DNA from: Vitrella brassicaformis
Lineage: Eukaryota > Sar > Vitrellaceae
Direction of reading: 5' to 3'
Assembly: GCA_001179505.1 (NCBI GenBank)
Contig: CDMY01000840.1
Location: 105,043 to 169,042 of the forward strand
Length of the DNA: 64,000 bases
Position 1 is the first letter of the stretch; every line of letters starts with the position of its first letter. Below the pieces are notes generated by a model, which was not told the origin of the DNA, searched no databases, and worked only from the letters and a program-made list of their open reading frames with translations. This document shows positions 37,475 to 47,870 of this stretch, piece by piece. A program made the translations under genes and the position numbers.

Positions 37475-37571
37475 GATGGCTGTGCCTGAAGAAAGCGCAC
37501 ACCCTTTACCGGGCCATCCTGAGAAGACTCCGCAGCCCCCTTTACCCCCCAAGACATTTCTCGCAGGAGAC

Positions 37572-37579
37572 AAGCTCGC
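37572..37579. promoter_or_regulatory. AAGCTCGC motif upstream of giant orphan
   Basis: 98 bp upstream of the minus-strand start at 37474. It is followed by a TATATATA stretch (37599-37607), which could act as a TATA-like element. Confidence 0.4.
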
Positions 37580-37619
37580 AGTCTTGCTTTCGCTCCAATA
37601 TATATATCCCTTTCTCCGG

Positions 37620-37660
37620 CCACATCTCCTCTATTTCTTCGTCTTTTGGGCTGGTTCTTG
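37620..37660 (+). repeat. Dispersed 41-bp element, copy 2
   Basis: CCACATCTCCTC...CTTTTGGGCTGGTTCTTG, nearly identical to 12521-12561. Confidence 0.5.
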
Positions 37661-38025
37661 GTTTGTCTGACGCGCCTCATCCCCCACCCCTCCCAACTTA
37701 TTCCAGTTGAGCGCCGAATACACTTGTGTGGCCTCAATGGGCATTGCAAATACATCAATGGAACGACGCCATGCAGGACCATGACCCAGGACGCCCCTGT
37801 GCCACAGACCAGGAAGCGGAGACACACTTGGTGGAGACGAGGATCACTGCGTGGTCATTCTTCCTCTTTTGAAGAACACATGCACATGGACCACATGGAA
37901 CACGTGCGCTGTGACTGAATGCAGCTGTGTTTTCAGACAAAACTGGAGCTTATGAGTAAGTCAGTCACTTCACACAACGTTACGAACACTTGACAGCTGT
38001 CCAGTGTATTCAGGTTCTTCGCGAT

Positions 38026-38885
38026 CACCATGCCGAGGCTGCTTCCCGACGGCACCTTTGAGTACACTGCCGAGGACTACGCTGGCCTCGCCGAGACCCT
38101 CGGTGTCAACTTGTTTGCACCGTTGTCTGATATCAAGAAGAACTCCCGCCGGCTCTCTCTGGTACGAGCGCATGCACCGCGATGAGGGAGCATTGGCAAT
38201 GAGGAGTTGTGCGGTTGGGGGTGGGTTCAATGTGTGTGTGTATGTGCAGGAAAACCATCCAGATAAGGGAGGCTCCCACGAGGCGATGTAGCAGCTTAAC
38301 GAGGCTGCCGACGCCCTCGCGGAAGTGGCGGAGCGCCGCGAGCGCCAGTCCATCCAGGTGGGTGCACACCGCCGTGACACATACAAGCCATACCAGCCGA
38401 GCATACGTTTGGCAGAGCAGGCCATTGCATTCTGCCAGCAAGAGCACTCTACGGTCACCATGCCGAGGCTGCTTCCCGACGGCACCTTTGAGTACACTGC
38501 CGAGGACTATGCCGGCTTCGCCGAGACCCTCGGCGTCAACCCATTTGCACCGCTAGCTGATATCAAGAAGAAGTACCGCCAGCTCTCCCTGGTACGAGCG
38601 CATGCACCGCGATGAGGGTGCATTGGCAATGAGGAGTTGTGCGGTTGGGGGTGGGTTCAATGCGCGTGTGCGCGCGTGTGTGTGTGTGTCCTGCAGAAGG
38701 GCCACCCAGATAAAGGAGGCTCGCACGAGACGATGCAGCAGCTTAACGAGGCTGCCGACGGCCTCACGAAAGTGGCGGAGCACCGCGAGCGCGAGTTCAT
38801 CAAAGTGGGTGCACACCGCCGTACACGTATACACACCAGCCATGCCAGCAAGAGCACACGTGTTGGTCACACTGCAATGCATTCT
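38026..38885 (+). repeat. Tandem duplication, about 431-bp period
   Basis: The first two exons and the first intron of the J-domain gene are present twice. The start codons at 38030 and 38461 are 431 bp apart, and introns, not only exons, are near-identical, so the duplication is recent. Confidence 0.88.
38030..38455 (+). pseudogene. Upstream truncated copy of J-domain gene
   Basis: This copy starts MPRLLPDGTFEYTAEDYAGL and keeps the J-domain HPDKGG motif. The second exon (38250 onward) hits TAG at 38289-38291, where the intact copy has CAG. It also carries changes in the helix before HPD (IKKNSRRLSL instead of IKKKYRQLSL). The J domain stops after HPDKGGSHEAM, losing helix III and everything downstream. 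It is a tandem duplicate of the following gene and either a pseudogene or a very short product. Confidence 0.8.
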
Positions 38886-39453
38886 GTGCAGGGTGCCAAG
38901 AAGATCTGGGGGTTCTCGCTGTGGCAGGGGCGCCTGCTGAAGAAGAAGGAACAGGAGCAACGGGAGCAATACAACCAGTACGAGGAGGTGAGCGCCGCGC
39001 CGCCCATAGCCTGCGCTCACATACACCCCCCCCACTGGCCCTTTCTGTCTCTCGCGTATGCGCGTGTTGCGTGATTGATTCACTCAGATGATGGAGGCCC
39101 GAAGGGAGGCCCGAAGGGAGGCCCAAAGGGAGATCGACAGGAAGCTCGAGGAGCTCAAGAAGAAGAAGGAGGAGAGCGATAAGAAGAAGGAGGGGTGCGA
39201 TAAGGGCACCAAGGAGAGCCAGGACGAGAGCGTGTGCGCTGCCAACACGACCGACTCGGCCTCCCCCAAATCCTCCCAAACCCATCCCACGGCCACCGCC
39301 AGCCGCACACACGACCAGGACAGCACGGACTCATTCACCACGCACAGCACACACCCTGCCTGCGCCGACGAGGACAGCATAGAGCTGCCGGCCGGCGTCG
39401 AGATAGCGGTGGGGCTGGTTGCCGAGCAGGGCCCTGCGGCGCACGGGCAGTAG
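38461..39453 (+). CDS. J-domain (DnaJ-type) protein
   Basis: The first exon (38461-38592) encodes MPRLLPDGTFEYTAEDYAGF and LGVNPFAPLADIKKKYRQLS. The next gives KGHPDKGGSHETMQQLNEAA. Together they form a J domain with the essential HPD tripeptide, which stimulates Hsp70 ATPase. After it come WGFSLWQGRLLKKKEQEQRE, a Lys/Glu/Arg-rich helix (ARREAQREIDRKLEELKKKK) and a Ser/Thr-rich tail ending at TAG 39451. There is no G/F, zinc-finger or substrate-binding domain, so this is a type III J protein. No leader peptide is seen, which suggests cytosol or nucleus. The client is unknown. Confidence 0.85.
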
Positions 39454-39653
39454 GAGAGGGGGGAGAGGGAATGAGTGGGGGCGAAGGAAGCTGCTCTGGT
39501 GCCAGCCGCTTCTCGATCCATCGCGAGATACAGGGGTGAGGGAGATAGAAGAAGAATACGAGCATGAATGACAGATCGATCGCGAGACGGATGTGCGTCA
39601 TCTCTCCTTTGTTTCTCCCCATTGTCTGTATCTATCTGCAGGCCTGAATCGGT

Positions 39654-39668
39654 GCCTACATTTTATAT
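39654..39668 (+). repeat. GCCTACATTTTATAT dispersed motif, copy 3
   Basis: Identical 15-bp core to 14489-14503 and 15571-15585, preceded at 39638-39643 by CTGCAGG. Confidence 0.7.
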
Positions 39669-40460
39669 CCGGTGGCTCCTTCTTTTCCCTTCGTCCTGCA
39701 CCGATTTATTGCAAGGTGTGCGCCCAAGCCTCCGTTCTAGCTGACACCACACTAAGATCAGCAGGTTTCGGCGCCTCCGAGATACTCCGAGAGGGCCGCC
39801 TCAGGCCCTCGGGTTGCCCATCTCGATAACTCATCCCACACAGGGTAGCACGCATGCAAATAGAGCGAGGCACGTGTGTGATGGATGGTTCGGCAGCACA
39901 CGACAAGGCCGGCTTCCCGCCAATGATCTATGCGGGCCGGGCCACTCATCCGACCTTCTGGTCAGAACTCGTACAGCCAACACTCAAGTGAGCAGGAAGG
40001 CTGGCTGGCTGGCATGACACTCCTGCGCTCTTTGTGTTCAGGCGAGTCACCGCCCCCCCGTGTGTACAGACTGCATGCCATGGCGTGTGTCATGCACAGG
40101 ATGGACGGATGGAAGGATGGATGGATGGATGGATAAATGGACACCTGTGTACAGAGGGTGGTGTGGCGTGGTGTGGTGGTGTCATCCATCGGCAATGAGA
40201 AAGCTGTGATTAAAGCCAAGAGCTGGCAGTCGATCTCGTCAAAGGAACCAGCTCCTTCAGTCAGTCATGTGTCCAGTTTCTCGGCGGCAAAACACCATGC
40301 ATGTTTTTGAGTGGGAGAGAGGCACTCAGATGGTCAAGCAATGGAAAAGCTGCGGTTTTTTGCTCAGGAGCTGGTGAGTCTGGGCAGGAAGCTGGCTCCT
40401 GTACTCGTGCATACAGCTTTCGTGGACGTTTCCAGCTCTCCGAGGGATCGCTCTTCGGCT

Positions 40461-40468
40461 AAGCTCGC
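40461..40468 (+). promoter_or_regulatory. AAGCTCGC motif upstream of UBE2O-like gene
   Basis: Sits 48-55 bp upstream of the ATG at 40516, the same distance range as in the divergent promoters. Confidence 0.4.
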
Positions 40469-40515
40469 ACGCGCCGCTGCGTGAAGCTTCAATTCGAGAG
40501 GCGTACAAGCAAGCG

Positions 40516-40783
40516 ATGAGTGAGGCGTCAGATGAGCCGCTGGTCCCCGACACTCAGTTTGACAAGTTTGATGTGGTGAAGAAAGACGAGCAGCGACTCC
40601 TGAAGAAGGCCTCGCGGGTGAGCGAAGGCGAAGACCATGAGGCTGCAGAGGAAGCCGTGGTTTTGGGGTTGGTGGTGCGGACCTACTGGGGCATCATGGA
40701 GGGGATGGATGAGGACGGTGAGTGAGTGAGTCCCACGCACACACAAGCACGGAGGCGTGGTGAGCCACAGACCCATTTGTGTG

Positions 40784-40817
<34 letters not shown>

Positions 40818-42614
40818 CTTGCAGACCCAGATGGCATGAACCCTCAGGAGGGAGAGGTGCAGGTGGCCTGGATGGACGGATCGGTGCAGAACGTCGATGC
40901 TGACAAACTAGTGCTCGGTAGCTGGGTGGCTGAGTGGGTGGAAGCAAACAAGAAACGAGGCAGACATCCTTCCCTCCCTCCCTCTTTCCCTCCCTCCCTC
41001 CATCAGTTGACCGTCTGTTCATCATGGGCGACATTGTGCAGTCCCAGCGCCCGACCGACACGGCCACACCCCACATCATGGGCATGGTCATCGCCACACA
41101 CCAAATCATCGACGTCAAGTAAGACACCCACACACACCCTCCCACACGTACAGGGCAGCATTCATCAGACCACGTAAAGTGCAACCATTCTCCTTTCACT
41201 CAGACTGGCGCCCACGACGCCGTCGAGTGCTTTGGAGCGTCGCGGTTCGTCTGATCGGGTGGTGCGCGAGGAGGAATGGCACCGCAACATACACATCTCC
41301 CACCTCGACGACCCGCCCTTCCCTGCACGCCCGCCGCGTGTGAGGCCCCTCCACCCATTTGTCGAAGGTACACAGACCACAAGGCCAGCAGGCCAGCACA
41401 TCCATTGTGGCATTGTCTATGGCTCTGTGAATGCATGTGTGTGAAGGGAGCGCTGTGTGTGGTTGTGGGTGGCTGGGTGTGGTGGAGAAGCGGGCCATCA
41501 GCTACAAGATCAGGCTGGACGCGGGAACCCTATACGAGCACCCCCACCGCGCCAAAGGGGTGTCGCCTGAGCTGCGGTCGGGCATTGTCAGCGAACAGTT
41601 CCCCCTCTACCCATCGCTGGTCAGCGAGCCAGCAATCACAGCCGCACAACCCACGCCGACGCACACGCCTTGATCTGTGTCATCACTCGCTCACAGAGAG
41701 TCAAGATCTCTGGCGAGCTGATGCAGCGGCTCTCTCACATGCCGGGCAACGAGGGCTTGCCGTCAGCTGGACTCACACACGGCACTGTGGAGAGCTTTGA
41801 CGTGAGGGACGTGCGCGTCAACTGGGTGGCCTGCGGATCGCTGGTACGCAGACAGACAGACAGACAAATGCACCGCACACAACACAGACAGAGGGAGGGA
41901 GGGGAGAGAGCTGAGCTGTGTGAACATGTGTGTTGTGTGTGTGGGCAGACCAATCGCCTTCGGCCTCCTCGGAGGTGCCCCACCCGGGCCATCCAGCCAA
42001 CGCACTCCGGTACACCTGGCTCACATCACACCTGTACATATATCGACTCACGATTGTGTCTGTGCGTGTGTGTGTGTAGTGAACCTCCACCTGGGCGACC
42101 CCGTCTACCTGCGCATCGACATCCCACCACCAGCCGACGCATCAACATCAAGTGAGCCGCAACGTGGTCGGATGGATGTCCTCCCTCCTTTATATATCTC
42201 TCTCTGTGTCTGTGCGTCGACAGGCTCGTCAGTCGGTGTGTCCTCCTCCTCAGCCACCTCCTACCACTACCGGCTGGGTGTGGTGGGCGGCGTGCAGACG
42301 AGGGTGTCGGTATTGTGGCAGGACGGCAGTGTGCAGCGTGACATGGCGGGCAAGGAGCTCTGGCAGGTTCTGCCGCACATCCACACAAAGGCCATCATGC
42401 CGGGCATGGTACGTGAGAGCTTGGGGGGGGGGAGAAAGGAGGTGTGTGATGTGACTGTGGATGGTTGTGGGTGTGTCTGTCAGTATGCGTTGCTGCGCGA
42501 CCCTGGCGCAACGGAGGAGCAGAAGAGAGAAGAAGACGAGCAGGAGTTCTTCCAGGTAGCCCAACGCTCACACGCATCCTTCCTTCCTTCGATCCATCCT
42601 TCTGCTCCATATTC

Positions 42615-42653
<39 letters not shown>

Positions 42654-45060
42654 TGTGTGCAGTGCTACGTCAACAACCCCGCCCAGCAGCTGCAGCAATC
42701 CTGGTGGCAAGACCTGAGCTCGGGCGGCGTCGTCCTCAGCGAGACAACCACCACCAACACGAACAACACCGCCAAGGTCACCGGCAGCACCAGCAGCCCA
42801 TCACAGGATCTCCTGTCTTCGATCGGTCGTCGCTTGCAGTGTCTCTCACGGGGGCCCAGGAACAGCAGCAAGGACAAGGGGATGCGTCGCGGCCTGGTGC
42901 TGCGGATTGTCAGGGGGGAGGCCACGGTGGCCTGGCTGGAAGATGAAGAACAGGCCATCGGTAAGAGACCGAGAGAGAGAGCGAAGACCAGATGGCTCAA
43001 GTGGTGAGGTGGTTTCTGTCTTGTGGGTCGTGCGTGCAGCGCGGACGAAGGAGGTGCGCGCTCTGCCGTGGAAGCAGTCGTTGGTGCAGCCCCCGGAGTC
43101 GAGCCCACCCACACAACCACAACCAGACAGTCAAGACGCCATCGATGCCTTGACAGGTAGCCCCGGTATATGTCCCTCATGTCTATGTATGTGCCCTCCC
43201 TTGTGTGATGCATGCGTGTGTTGCTGATGCAGCGGTCCCCTCTGCGCCGAGCCGCAGCACCGGCACCCAGACGATGCTCTCAATCTCCGCTGCCTCCGAG
43301 ACGCCCGCCACACCGCCCCCACCCCCAGGCCCATACACCAACCCCTTGGACGAGTCCCAGGGCAAACTTGAGATGGAGGCCTTCTATGAGGCGCACCACG
43401 GTAAGACAACGGACACCAACTGTGCTCATGTACGGTACGGTCGGCTGATCGGTCAGATGGATGGTCGCAAGAGATGGTCCGCCAGGGTTTCCCCTCGGCG
43501 GATCCAACCCGGTCAGCTGTATGGTCGGCCTCCTGGAGGAGCGGCGGGCTGCGTGTGCTGCAGCACCTGCCCAGGTTGTGGAGGGGCGGGAGCGGGGGCA
43601 AGGCCAACCAGACGTCTGGCGGGGGATGGCGCATCGAGCAGGTGCGGGTGGACCAGCTGAGGCCGTGTGAGGCCTGGCAATACATCCCTGGCGACTACTG
43701 CATCCCCAGAACGGTAAGTCAGTCAGGAGGCATCCTTGCGTGGCGTATCTTCGTCGGATGGATGGATGGATAGATGGGATGGCCGGTGTGTGGGTGTGGT
43801 GTGATGGTGTCCAGACGCTGCCGAGTGCCGACGACGACATATCGTCCCAGACGTTCCTGCTGATCGTGGCTGTGAGCGGCGGCGTGGTGCACTGCCGCGA
43901 CTTCAGCGGGCAGTTCTTCACCTACTTCCCCAGCGAGCTCTGCAACACCGTCTCATTCACCCGCGGAGAAGAGGAGGTACCTACCGATCACACACACACG
44001 CACACCCAACAAAGCCAGAGTTCATTGATTGCCTTGACTGTGTCAGGAGTCTGAGACCGACTCTGACGATGACGACTCTGACGAGTCGGACCATCACGGC
44101 GACGACCGCGACGACGAACAAGGCAAGGCATCGCATGGCTGGCAGATAGAGCACAGGAATGACAGACACCCTGCTGATTAGGTTTGGCTGTGACTGGACT
44201 GCAGGTGGCGAGGATATTCCCTCGGGCAGCACCACGCCGGATGACACAGAAGGTACGTTTGTCAGATGGATAGACAGACAGGCAGACGGCCGGAGACCCT
44301 GCTGTTGCGCCTCTTGTTTGTCAGACTGGGAAGATGAGGAGTACATTGACGAGCAGGAGAACCGACACGTGTGGCGCGGATACGTAAGCAACCACCACAC
44401 ACACGAACGCGCCCACTGCACCGTTTCCGTCCCGCCGCCCCTTGCTGCCACGCACTTGTGCAGGCCCCGCCATGGGCGCCGCGCGGAAGGCGCCGACGGG
44501 AGGAGAGTGACGACTTCTCACTGGGCGACCCCTCATCCCCCGCCGCATCAGGATCGGCTCCGTCAGCACCAGCCTCAGCATCGGCCGCAGCCGCTCCGGC
44601 CTCCCAGGAGGACGACCACGATCCCTCGCCAAGACGGTCAATCGTCATGGCGGCCGCCCAGCAGGCAGCGGGTGGAGGGGGAGGGGGAGGGCACGGCAAC
44701 CTCAACACACTGCGCCGGGCGGCTGATGGGAGGTATGTGAGGAGCCCACAGGCACACTCTCCTGGCAGGGGTCGGGTGAACCTTCTGCCGACCAGGCAAA
44801 GGAGAGGCCGTGGGGGTGGTGATGGTGACGACGGCTCGGGAGCCTTGGCCGGCGATGAATGGCAGGCGTGCAACTCTGACGATGAAGAAGATGAGGAAGA
44901 GGACCTCGAGGGAGTGCCGTTGTTGGCTGCAGCGACATCAGCTTCTGCCTCTGCCTCTGCCTCTGCAGCAGCATCGGCAGCCGCAGACGGCCCGGGGCCT
45001 CCCGAGCGACGGGAGAGGGAGAGGGAAAGGGGAGATGGCGAAAAGACGGCTGACACGTGA
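40516..45060 (+). CDS. UBE2O-like protein lacking an E2 catalytic domain
   Basis: Starts MSEASDEPLVPDTQFDKFDV. Repeated small beta-barrel-like segments carry the W.DGS motif: GEVQVAWMDGSVQNVDADKL followed by FIMGDIV; TRVSVLWQDGSVQRDMAGKE followed by a block ending MPGMYALLRD; and RRGLVLRIVRGEATVAWLED. In UBE2O, an E2/E3 hybrid ubiquitin ligase, similar segments (VMWQDGS...FCPGDFVV) form the conserved substrate-binding regions. Here the gene ends in acidic, Ser/Ala-rich sequence (TGA 45058) with no UBC domain. About 14 introns interrupt it, many with CA and TG runs. It may bind substrates without conjugating ubiquitin itself, or the E2 part may be a separate gene. The family call rests on the WxDGS repeats and overall order. 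Confidence 0.5.
40777..40818. repeat. (GT)n run before splice acceptor
   Basis: A (GT)n tract ending in GTGCTTGCAG in the first intron of the UBE2O-like gene, with a CA-rich stretch (CCACGCACACACAAGC) near the donor. Confidence 0.9.
42614..42660. repeat. (TC)n(TG)n run before splice acceptor
   Basis: A (CT)n then (GT)n tract ending GTGTGCAG, directly preceding the exon that begins QCYVNNPAQQ. Confidence 0.9.
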
Positions 45061-45321
45061 TATGAGTGATATGAGTGGTGTGACGAGTCTTTCTTTTGCG
45101 CGTGTGCATGATCGATGCGATTCGGACTGACTGCAGGTGCTTTCTCGATGTGTGTGTGTGTGTGTGTGCATTGATATGGTCAAGGAAGTGAGTGTCTCGA
45201 TGATATCTATCGGTTCCTTGTCCGTCCGTTCGTCCGTCACATCATCGAATCTACTCACGCACGCACTCAAGTCTACTTACTCATCAGACAGCCGTACAGC
45301 CTCATCGATCTGGCCTGCCTG

Positions 45322-47450
45322 TCAGTCAGCAATGGTGTAGTAGAGGGACAGCGTAGCCGAGGGCAACACATGATGCTGTCCAGTCCACACACAAGACAAC
45401 CAACACACACATGACATCTATTTTGTCCATGTGCCGCACCCCTCCCTCCCTCCCTCCCTCTGTCTGTTCCCCTCTTCTCCTTACTTACCATCGCATGGAC
45501 CTGTGCGAGGGTCAGCTCACTGCCCAGGCTCTTGAGACCTCCCTCACCAGGAGCCATAGGCTCGTCCCTGCCAGCTGCCACCGGCAAAGCAGACGGCCAC
45601 CGCACCCGCTGCACGCACAACAGACAGACACGACCAACCAACAGCACTCACTCATTCATGACGATCAAACCACACACCTGTCTGTCTGAGTCTGGCGAGC
45701 AGAGGGCGACTGTTGGGGGCGACGTCCACAGGGGCACCTGCTGCTGGTCTGGCTGTCCCGACGGGCCCGCCTCCCTGATGGCCTTGGCCTTCCCCATCAG
45801 CTGGTGGGAGAGGTACCGCGACAGCTGAGCCACTGTGATGTGACCCGGTATCGACACCTCCTGCACACACACACACACACACAGTCAGGTCAGGAGTATC
45901 TATCTACATCATCAAATAGGTGGGGAAGGGGCGGCAGTTAGTTGTGCCTACCTCTTTGTCGAGCCGCGGCAGTGCCTTCAGATTCGGGTCGGGCAGCAGC
46001 TTGAATGTGAACTTGATGGGAGCCGCTGCTTGCTCCTCCCCCGGCCCGCCATCACCGCCAGCACCAACAGCAACACCGTTCTCTTGTTTCATCATCGCAG
46101 AAGCAGCAGCGCCTTCCTGCTGCTGCCCTGACGGCATCCCGCTGCCCACAGAAGCCGCCGCCGCCGCCGCCGCCGCGGTAGCCGGAGCAGGGGCAGGAGG
46201 AGCAGGGGCGACGGGCGGCCCGCCCATTGCCGAGGAGAGCGAAGGAGGGAAAGGGGGTGCGCGCACTCCAGGGGCTTGGGTGAGTGGTCTCACGCTCATT
46301 CTGGGTGCGAACGAGATCCACGGCGGCTGGCCCGGTCTGAGTGCGGACGACGGCCGTGAGGGGGGCATCATGTTGGGCCGCGTGAGCATCGGGATGAAGG
46401 CGGGGGGGCGTGTGATGACGTGCCGGGCGGGGGGAGCGGGAGGGTTGGACGGGGGGTAGGGGGTGAGACCTGAGTGGGGATCCGATGGGATGGACAGACA
46501 GACACAGATGGGTGCCACAGCCGGTGGGTGGGTGGGTGGCTGGCTGAGTGAGTGTGGTGGCCAGCCGACCTGGAACGCCTTTGGTGAGGTTGTTCTTCTT
46601 GTTGGACTGCTCCACCAGCTTCTCATGGTGCTCTTCATACGCCTGTGTGCCGTGCGCACGAATCAGTCAATCACTCAAGGGACGAACCGCACCGGCCTCC
46701 CTCTCTCTGCCTGACTGTCCGTCCCCCCGCCACGCACCTCTACGTTAGGGAAGAGTCGCTTGACCATCTTGTCAAATGTCGGGTCTGACCTCAGCATCCG
46801 CCGACTGGATATGTGAACGCGACACGTCGGACACTCACGCTTGCTGCACACACACAAGGCAGGCATGGATAAACAGCACCCAGTCAGTCTTCAGGGGTAA
46901 GGTATTCATTCGCTAGTTCCGAGTGAGCTCACTCACTCACTCACTCACCCAATCCGGAGGCACTTTTCGATGCACGACGCACAGAACCGGTGAAGGCACA
47001 CCTTGACCGTCGTCGTCTTGGTCAAAATGCCTGGGCAGGGCAGAAGAGAGAACAACCAGGCAGCGGTGCGACGTGCACATAGGCGTGAAGCGCACCGCCC
47101 CGCACCCACCGAGGCAGACGGGGCAGGTGAGGTCAACGTTGAGGTTGGATCCTGTAAGAGTGGTCATCCTGGAGAGATCGATGGCGACGCCGCTGTCCGA
47201 GTCAGGCGCCTCGGGGATCCGAGGACTCCTGTACATGTCATACAGCTCCAGATCTGCACACACACACACGCACACACACACAAACCGGCCACATGCATCT
47301 CAGCTCACCTCGTTGCTCTCATGTGTGTGGTCTGATGCTTCCTTGTGCGCCACGCTGACCTTCAGGTACGTTTGTGCTGAGGTACTCTTCCTTAGTCCTG
47401 CCATTGTAGAGGTCCTCCTCCTCCTCGCCGTCAACCATGTAGCCATCCAT
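45322..47450 (-). CDS. RING1/RNF2-type Polycomb E3 ubiquitin ligase
   Basis: Starts MDGYMVDGEEEEDLYNGRT. A C3HC4 RING follows across three exons: LTCPVCLG, then ILTKTTTVKVCLHRFCASCI, EKCLRIG and KRECPTCRVHISSRRMLRSD. PTFDKMVKRLFPNVEAYEEH follows directly, as in RING1/RNF2 (CLHRFC...KECPTCR...LRPDPNFD..). After a Pro/Ala-rich linker comes a RAWUL-type C-terminus: KFTFKLLPDPNLKALPRLDK, EVSIPGHITVAQLSRYLSHQ, ending LPSATLSLYYTIAD. In animals and plants this pair is the catalytic core of PRC1, which monoubiquitylates H2A in chromatin. RING and RAWUL together make the PRC1-type call strong; the histone target is inferred. It is divergent from the FtsH-N-like gene. Confidence 0.85.
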
Positions 47451-47558
47451 CCCGGCTGCTCCTGCGATGACGCCAAACCAGAGATCCTTGACTGACAGCG
47501 GTTTCGTTGACTGACAGCGGGTTGGGGGGGGTTTCAGGGAGCTTGACTGACAGCGATT

Positions 47559-47586
47559 GCGAGCTCAAACTTCCCGCTAAGCTCGC
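47559..47586. promoter_or_regulatory. Paired GCGAGCTC / AAGCTCGC motifs
   Basis: GCGAGCTC at 47559-47566 and AAGCTCGC at 47579-47586, in inverted orientation, 109-136 bp upstream of the RING1-like start. A GACTGACAGCG sequence is repeated three times just beside them (about 47490-47556). Confidence 0.45.
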
Positions 47587-47870
47587 CAAGCAGGGGACTT
47601 GCTGCCAGCATTAGAGTCCTCGCAGCTGCCTGCAAATCATATACCAAAGATCCCGCTCAGCAGTGACCCACACAACCTCTGATCTGCATCAGCAGCCTTC
47701 CCACTGCATCAACAAGACCCCTGCTGCGGCCGGTGTGCTTCGCCACATATGAGGAGAAGACCGCAGAAGGCTCAGTGAAGGCGGCTCTGCTTCACGAGCT
47801 CTACAGCAGCACACATCAGATCTGCTCATTGTCGAAGGCGGGCAACTCGGCGTCCCTCCTGCTTGCAACG

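Larger units (their letters stand above)
39454..40515. other. Spacer with GCCTACATTTTATAT copy 3 and promoter motif
   Basis: GCCTACATTTTATAT is at 39654-39668, GGAT repeats at 40101-40134, and AAGCTCGC at 40461-40468, 48 bp upstream of the next start. An open frame after the dispersed motif (CLHFISGGSFFSLRPAP, then CKVCAQ) has no start and is read as a remnant. Confidence 0.5.

Noticed and set aside
44262-45056. Minus-strand 264-aa frame opposite the UBE2O-like gene
   Set aside because: Mirror of the Asp/Ser/Ala low-complexity end of the plus-strand gene.
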